Assembly (NCBI RefSeq): GCF_000327385.1
Contig: NW_008710923.1
Location: 865,309 to 929,308, forward strand
Source: Lottia gigantea
Taxonomy: Eukaryota > Mollusca > Gastropoda > Lottiidae
Direction of reading: 5' to 3'
Length of the DNA: 64,000 nucleotides
Positions 59,550 to 64,000 of this stretch are shown here, one piece after another. Position 1 is the first letter of the stretch; each line of letters begins with the position of its first letter. Position numbers and translations under genes: made by a program. The notes under the pieces are model-generated. The model was not told the DNA's origin. It saw only the letters and a list, made by a program, of their open reading frames with translations, and did not search any database.

Positions 59550-62301
59550 GTAATATCAATATTAATAGTTTTATATGTGTCATGTGTAAATCAGGTCTCT
59601 GGTATATAAATATCATTATTGAAATAACTTGTTGAACATCTGGTGTAAATAATTGATAAATCTGCTTTTCTAATCACTCAAATATACACACGTTTTATTA
59701 TCATGCATGCAGTTGGCATGTCAATAAAATTCAGCTAGACCATGCTCAAAGATTCCAAGAAAATAGAACAGTGTCAGAGCAAATGCTGGCTTAAAACATT
59801 ACTCATTGTACACTGCATGGTGTTGATATTTTTGACAGAGTAGGTCAGAGAAATGTTGTATTAAAAAAATTATGGTGTTGTCATTAGCTAAATTTGGAGA
59901 AAAAGTCCATTGTATTACAGTGCAGAGATTTTCTGTACCCCTTTTCAGATCATAAATAATTCTTTCAGATCCTACTTTATACTCAAAGGAATTTCACGAC
60001 TGCAAATATCTTTTGGGGGAATGGGCATTGATCTTACAGCAGCCATTTTCCATCAATCCATAAAACAGAAGAAATAGTTTGCAATTTAATGTAATAAAAT
60101 AATCGATTTTGAAAAAAAGTTATAGTATTTTTATGGCAGAATAAAAGACTGACATCATGAAAATCAATTATTAGATTTTTACAATTAGACAAAACATTTC
60201 CATTAAAAATTAGTCAAAACACATCACTTATTCTGATTCCTGAAAATAAAAGATGAAGATTAAAAGATAAATCTGGATTAACAATTCAAACAATTAGAAC
60301 CTAGTTCTAAATCACACCAACACAAAATTCCAATATGATTGAGATCTGGTGACAAATTTGAATACTAAAATCATGAAAATAATAATAGTTTGCAATTTTT
60401 GCTGAAAATTAAACATTTTTTTAATGCATGACAAGATTATAGAACTCAATTTGACCTTTCCTTTCGGAATAATGAATTGCTTAAATCAGAATGGCGTTTT
60501 GATATGTACAACTAAACATAACAGTTGTATGTTTAAAATATCATTACAAATAAAACAGTTCTTAGCAGAAATACAAAATATTGAATTGAAATGACAATGT
60601 TATTCTATTCTTTTTTTAAGTTCATTTTAAATTCAATTTTTTTTTTGGCTCCATTGTTTGCTTTTTCCCCCTTAATACATATACAGATAGAGAAATTGAC
60701 ATAGACCATGGAACTATTGAAATAAGTTCCTTTAGATTTAAGGTGAATAATTATTTGGAGTAAGATTATCACTGAACTTTTGAAAATGATTCTTAAAGGG
60801 GTTTTCAAGTGTTTGTACGTTTATCATTCACACATAAAGCGTCCATTTGAACCAGATCCAGACCCAATGACAGCAGACATGGAAGTAGAAAGAGTCACAG
60901 AGAACCTATGAGTGTCACCGATACACATACTTAGACTAGAGATCCTCTTTCGAATCCATTTTCATTTTCATTATGAAGTACTTACTCACTTATAATTGAT
61001 ATACTTCCTCATGTGAAAAGTTCATTAGCTGCTACCAATGATTTACTAATACATTGTTTGGAATTCGGGTTTTGTTTTGCGGTTTGGATTGTAAGTACTT
61101 GGTTTATTTGTTTCCAATGGACCAAGTATGAACACAGTATTGATAAAAAGAGACATTCCTAAAATACTATGCTAAAAAGCCTGTAATATTGCTTGACATA
61201 TATTGATATCTACAAAAAGAACGATAAAATATTTTACAAGTTAAATTAAAAACACTTTGGGAATTCATCATATAAATAAATTTTGACAAAATTGACGAGT
61301 TACCTTATAATTTGACATATTCAAAGAAACTCACAAAACATTTCACTAATTGGCTATAAAATCAAAACAAAACTGATGGTTTTAAGAGAATTTCTGAAGC
61401 CTATTGCTTCAAAATACTTAGAAAGTTAATATGATTCCATGGTTAGGGGTTTTGTATGAGAAATTAACGTTACTATTTAATGTCAATGGTAAGTCTCTCT
61501 ACACATTAGGATTTCAAAAGTTACTAACTGCCATGCTGTAGTTGGTGTGTGGATGATCAAGAAATTTATCATAAAGAAATTCATTACTCCAATTACTAAA
61601 ATAATTACATTTAATTAAAATTCAATTAAAATAGTGATATGACCAGCAGTAAATATCTAAGGCTCACGAAGGCTCCTCTTGTATGTCACATATATCACCT
61701 GTTATCTATCGACCCATTACAGTTACTTAGGCCAATAATCCCAGTTTCCAAATACAGTTTCTAAGGCCAATAACTCCAATGAAGAATCACCATGCTTAAA
61801 TTTGTTTACTGATTGATTTCACACATTTACAAAGATGGTTTCATCGAATGATAAAATGGTTGCTAAGGCTTAAAACAGCCATACGATAAAAACAAAGGCC
61901 CACAACTCCTGGTTACTTGATGGAGAAGAGTGTAATTGATAAAACATGCTATATAAACACTATATATAGCCTTATATTTAATATAAATTAAGCTGCAGGG
62001 ACTTGCGATATAGAGGTAATTGTTTATATTGTCATATATCTAACATTTATACCCATATTTGGTATGAAATGTTTTTAAATGTCATATAACCAATGAGAAC
62101 AGTTTATGCCTTTAATACTGCAAAACAAATATCCATATTCAAATGATCGTTGGTTGGCACTTAAAGAAAAGATAACTCTCACTGCTACATAACCACACGC
62201 GGCATCATTCGAACACAATATAACCTTGTTATATATAACTGTGATATAATTGGCACTGTCTCATATCTAAGTCCCTCCGTACTGAATCTTTACTCCAAAT
62301 A
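59550..62301. other. Gene-free stretch, perhaps partly a long 3' UTR
   Basis: About 2.7 kb of AT-rich sequence without supported exons on either strand. If the mini-exons at 62302-62693 are real, part of this could be their 3' UTR. Confidence 0.45.
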
Positions 62302-62693
62302 TTATAAAGTCTTTGATTTTTTCAACAAATCTTCGGTAAATTTCTGAAATATACAACAATCAAATAAGATAACACCAGAAAACAGCACAAAATTATCAAA
62401 AATATGAATTGATTCAAATCAATCAGTAAAATTATTCTATACAATACAACACAGACATACCTTTACAGATACAACAATTATACTATTAATATGTAGTAGA
62501 ACAAAATAAAAATAAGCATAAACAAGATAATTCCAAATGAAAACTAATGCTATTACGAAATGTTCGCTGACAGAGCAACTGGACCTATGCTATCATATAA
62601 TTGTATGCCACAGTTTCAAGTAGACCTATACGAAAAGAAGAAAAGACTTACTTGGAGTTCCTGTTGTGATACTTTACAGTCTGATAATGATTC
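62302..62693 (-). CDS. Candidate 3'-terminal mini-exons of a gene entering from the right
   Basis: Two 42-nt stretches on the minus strand have proper splice borders and join in phase 0. 62652-62693 follows CTATTTCAG and ends before GTAAGTC (ESLSDCKVSQQELQ). 62302-62343 follows TATATTTCAG and ends with TAA (KFTEDLLKKSKTL). The joined end is charged and helix-prone, like a coiled-coil tail. I do not recognise the family. A weaker 39-nt candidate exon lies at 63430-63468. Small exons are easy to find by chance. Confidence 0.4.
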
Positions 62694-62699
62694 CTGAAA

Positions 62700-64000
62700 T
62701 AGACAAAAATAATAAATCATAACTTTAGACATTAATTGAATTCCCAAGTATTTTGATGACAGTAATATATAACCCTAGTATCCTAACTACAATGCAGGCA
62801 CAACAAGTTTATTAGATTAATGGTGGATTCGACTTTGTAGCAATCAATTTTGGAGAAAAGTGAACCATTGCACTGGAATATATTGCCCTCAAAATATGAA
62901 AGCAAGGGAGGGAGGGGTCGTCCCTTTCCATTCTGATATGTCAAAGGCCTCAATAGGAAAAGTTAAGATGACCCCCACCCCCTTTTCATTTATTGCCTAT
63001 GTCATTAGGGATTTGATAATTGTCTGTCTTTTGTGTTTTACAGACAATTTTTTTATCAAATTGGATACATTATCTCAGACCTCTTAGTCAAGTTCTTTAT
63101 TCCAGTTTTCAACTGAGTAAAATAGATTTTTTATGATAATGGTATAAACTTGAAATATAATGCCTAAAAAGGACTGTAATTTGAACAATAGTACTTAGAT
63201 GTAGTTTGAAATAATAATTATAGGTATTTATAAGTATACAGTCTAGAATATAGGTCACTATGTATTTATAATAGATCACTAATCTAGGTGTGTTCCTGTA
63301 TACCATCAATATTGTATATTATTCAATAATAAATCATTATAATATATACTCTAAATACCCTTATTATAACTTAACCTACATATCATCAGAAATTGAAACA
63401 ATGAAATGAAATAGAGTTTTATGTCTTACTTTTCTGCACTTATGAAGAGTGGACAAATTGAAACAGGACTGTTTTTCTTCCTACCTACATTGTATGTGTC
63501 TTTTTATTGTGAATATTGACCAAAGACAGTCATATTAAAGTGCAGTTATTAATAATATTAGACAATCATTGGTAATTAATAAACACATGTGAGTCAACAC
63601 TGCCCAGAGCCTTGGATTTTGAAAAGTTCTATGGATAACTGAAATTCAAGGCTGTAGGACAATATACATGTAAAAAAAAAGACATAGACGGTTCTGGGTG
63701 GATTATTGACATAATTAAGACTTAAAAAATTTTGTCACAGTTGTTAAAGTGAAGAACAGTTTCAAAGCAAATATTTCAATGACTGTATCCATTTATTATG
63801 AGTTTAAAATAACCTGGACTATTATTCACACTTGATAAAATTTGAATGAAGTTGATTTCCTGCTGAGTTTGAACTATAAAGTTATTATGCGTTCTGTCTC
63901 CTAGAGTGTTAAAATTGATATTAAATATCATATCACCATGAGATATAATATTAAACACTGCAGTTATTACCTGCTTGTTTAATATCCATTATCAATATTC
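62700..64000. other. Right end, probable intron sequence
   Basis: No strong exon. A donor-like CAAGCAG before GTAATAAC (minus, 63971) preceded by an ATG could be the end of another exon, but its phase does not join to the 39-nt candidate. Confidence 0.35.

Noticed and set aside
1-64000. Old retroviral, LTR or Polinton-like copies
   Set aside because: No reverse transcriptase, integrase, capsid or polymerase-like frame and no paired long terminal repeats were seen.

Overview
This is animal nuclear DNA, most likely from a mollusc (a gastropod such as a limpet would fit). The sequence is AT-rich, the genes have many short exons with GT/AG introns, and the gene families (ARSB-type sulfatases, C-type lectins, a claudin-like protein, TPMT-type methyltransferases, a SUSD4-like sushi protein, B4GAT1) are metazoan. 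tRNA-derived SINEs and small inverted-repeat elements look lophotrochozoan. The species cannot be fixed from the sequence alone. No prokaryotic operon, CRISPR array or recognisable viral element was seen.

Layout. 1-600: a lone PAN/apple-like exon at the edge. 2.0-3.6 kb: a MITE-like element, a 21-bp satellite and a long hairpin. 4.3-21.1 kb: a head-to-tail cluster of arylsulfatase B-like genes, all on the minus strand. Three have identical eight-exon structures (496 codons each). The third carries one in-frame stop codon at codon 202. A deletion scar at about 20.9-21.1 kb keeps only the two ends of a fourth copy. Tandem repeats lie upstream of each unit. 21.2-23.2 kb: the largest array of a 51-bp satellite that also occurs at 14.1-15.3 kb and 58.9-59.5 kb. 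25.7-32.1 kb: two tandem C-type lectin genes. 34.9-37.3 kb: a three-exon claudin/PMP22-like gene. 38.1-44.9 kb: two TPMT-like methyltransferase genes pointing away from each other, with a single-exon methylthioribose-kinase-like gene between them. 48.7-54.6 kb: an eight-exon sushi-domain type I membrane protein with an LPTY tail motif. 55.7-57.8 kb: a two-exon B4GAT1-like glycosyltransferase. 59.6-64 kb: mostly gene-poor, with two candidate 3'-terminal mini-exons of a gene that runs off the right edge.

How the genes relate. The sulfatases and the B4GAT1-like enzyme both act on glycans, but nothing shows they are co-regulated. The sulfatase, lectin and TPMT sets are each local duplications and show different stages of turnover: coding homogenisation, gene conversion, a nonsense mutation, near-complete deletion and binding-site divergence. 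The main leads are the conversion tract between the TPMT paralogues, the kinase that has lost its metal-binding motif, the sulfatase deletion scar, and the 51-bp satellite whose three arrays share one flanking sequence.
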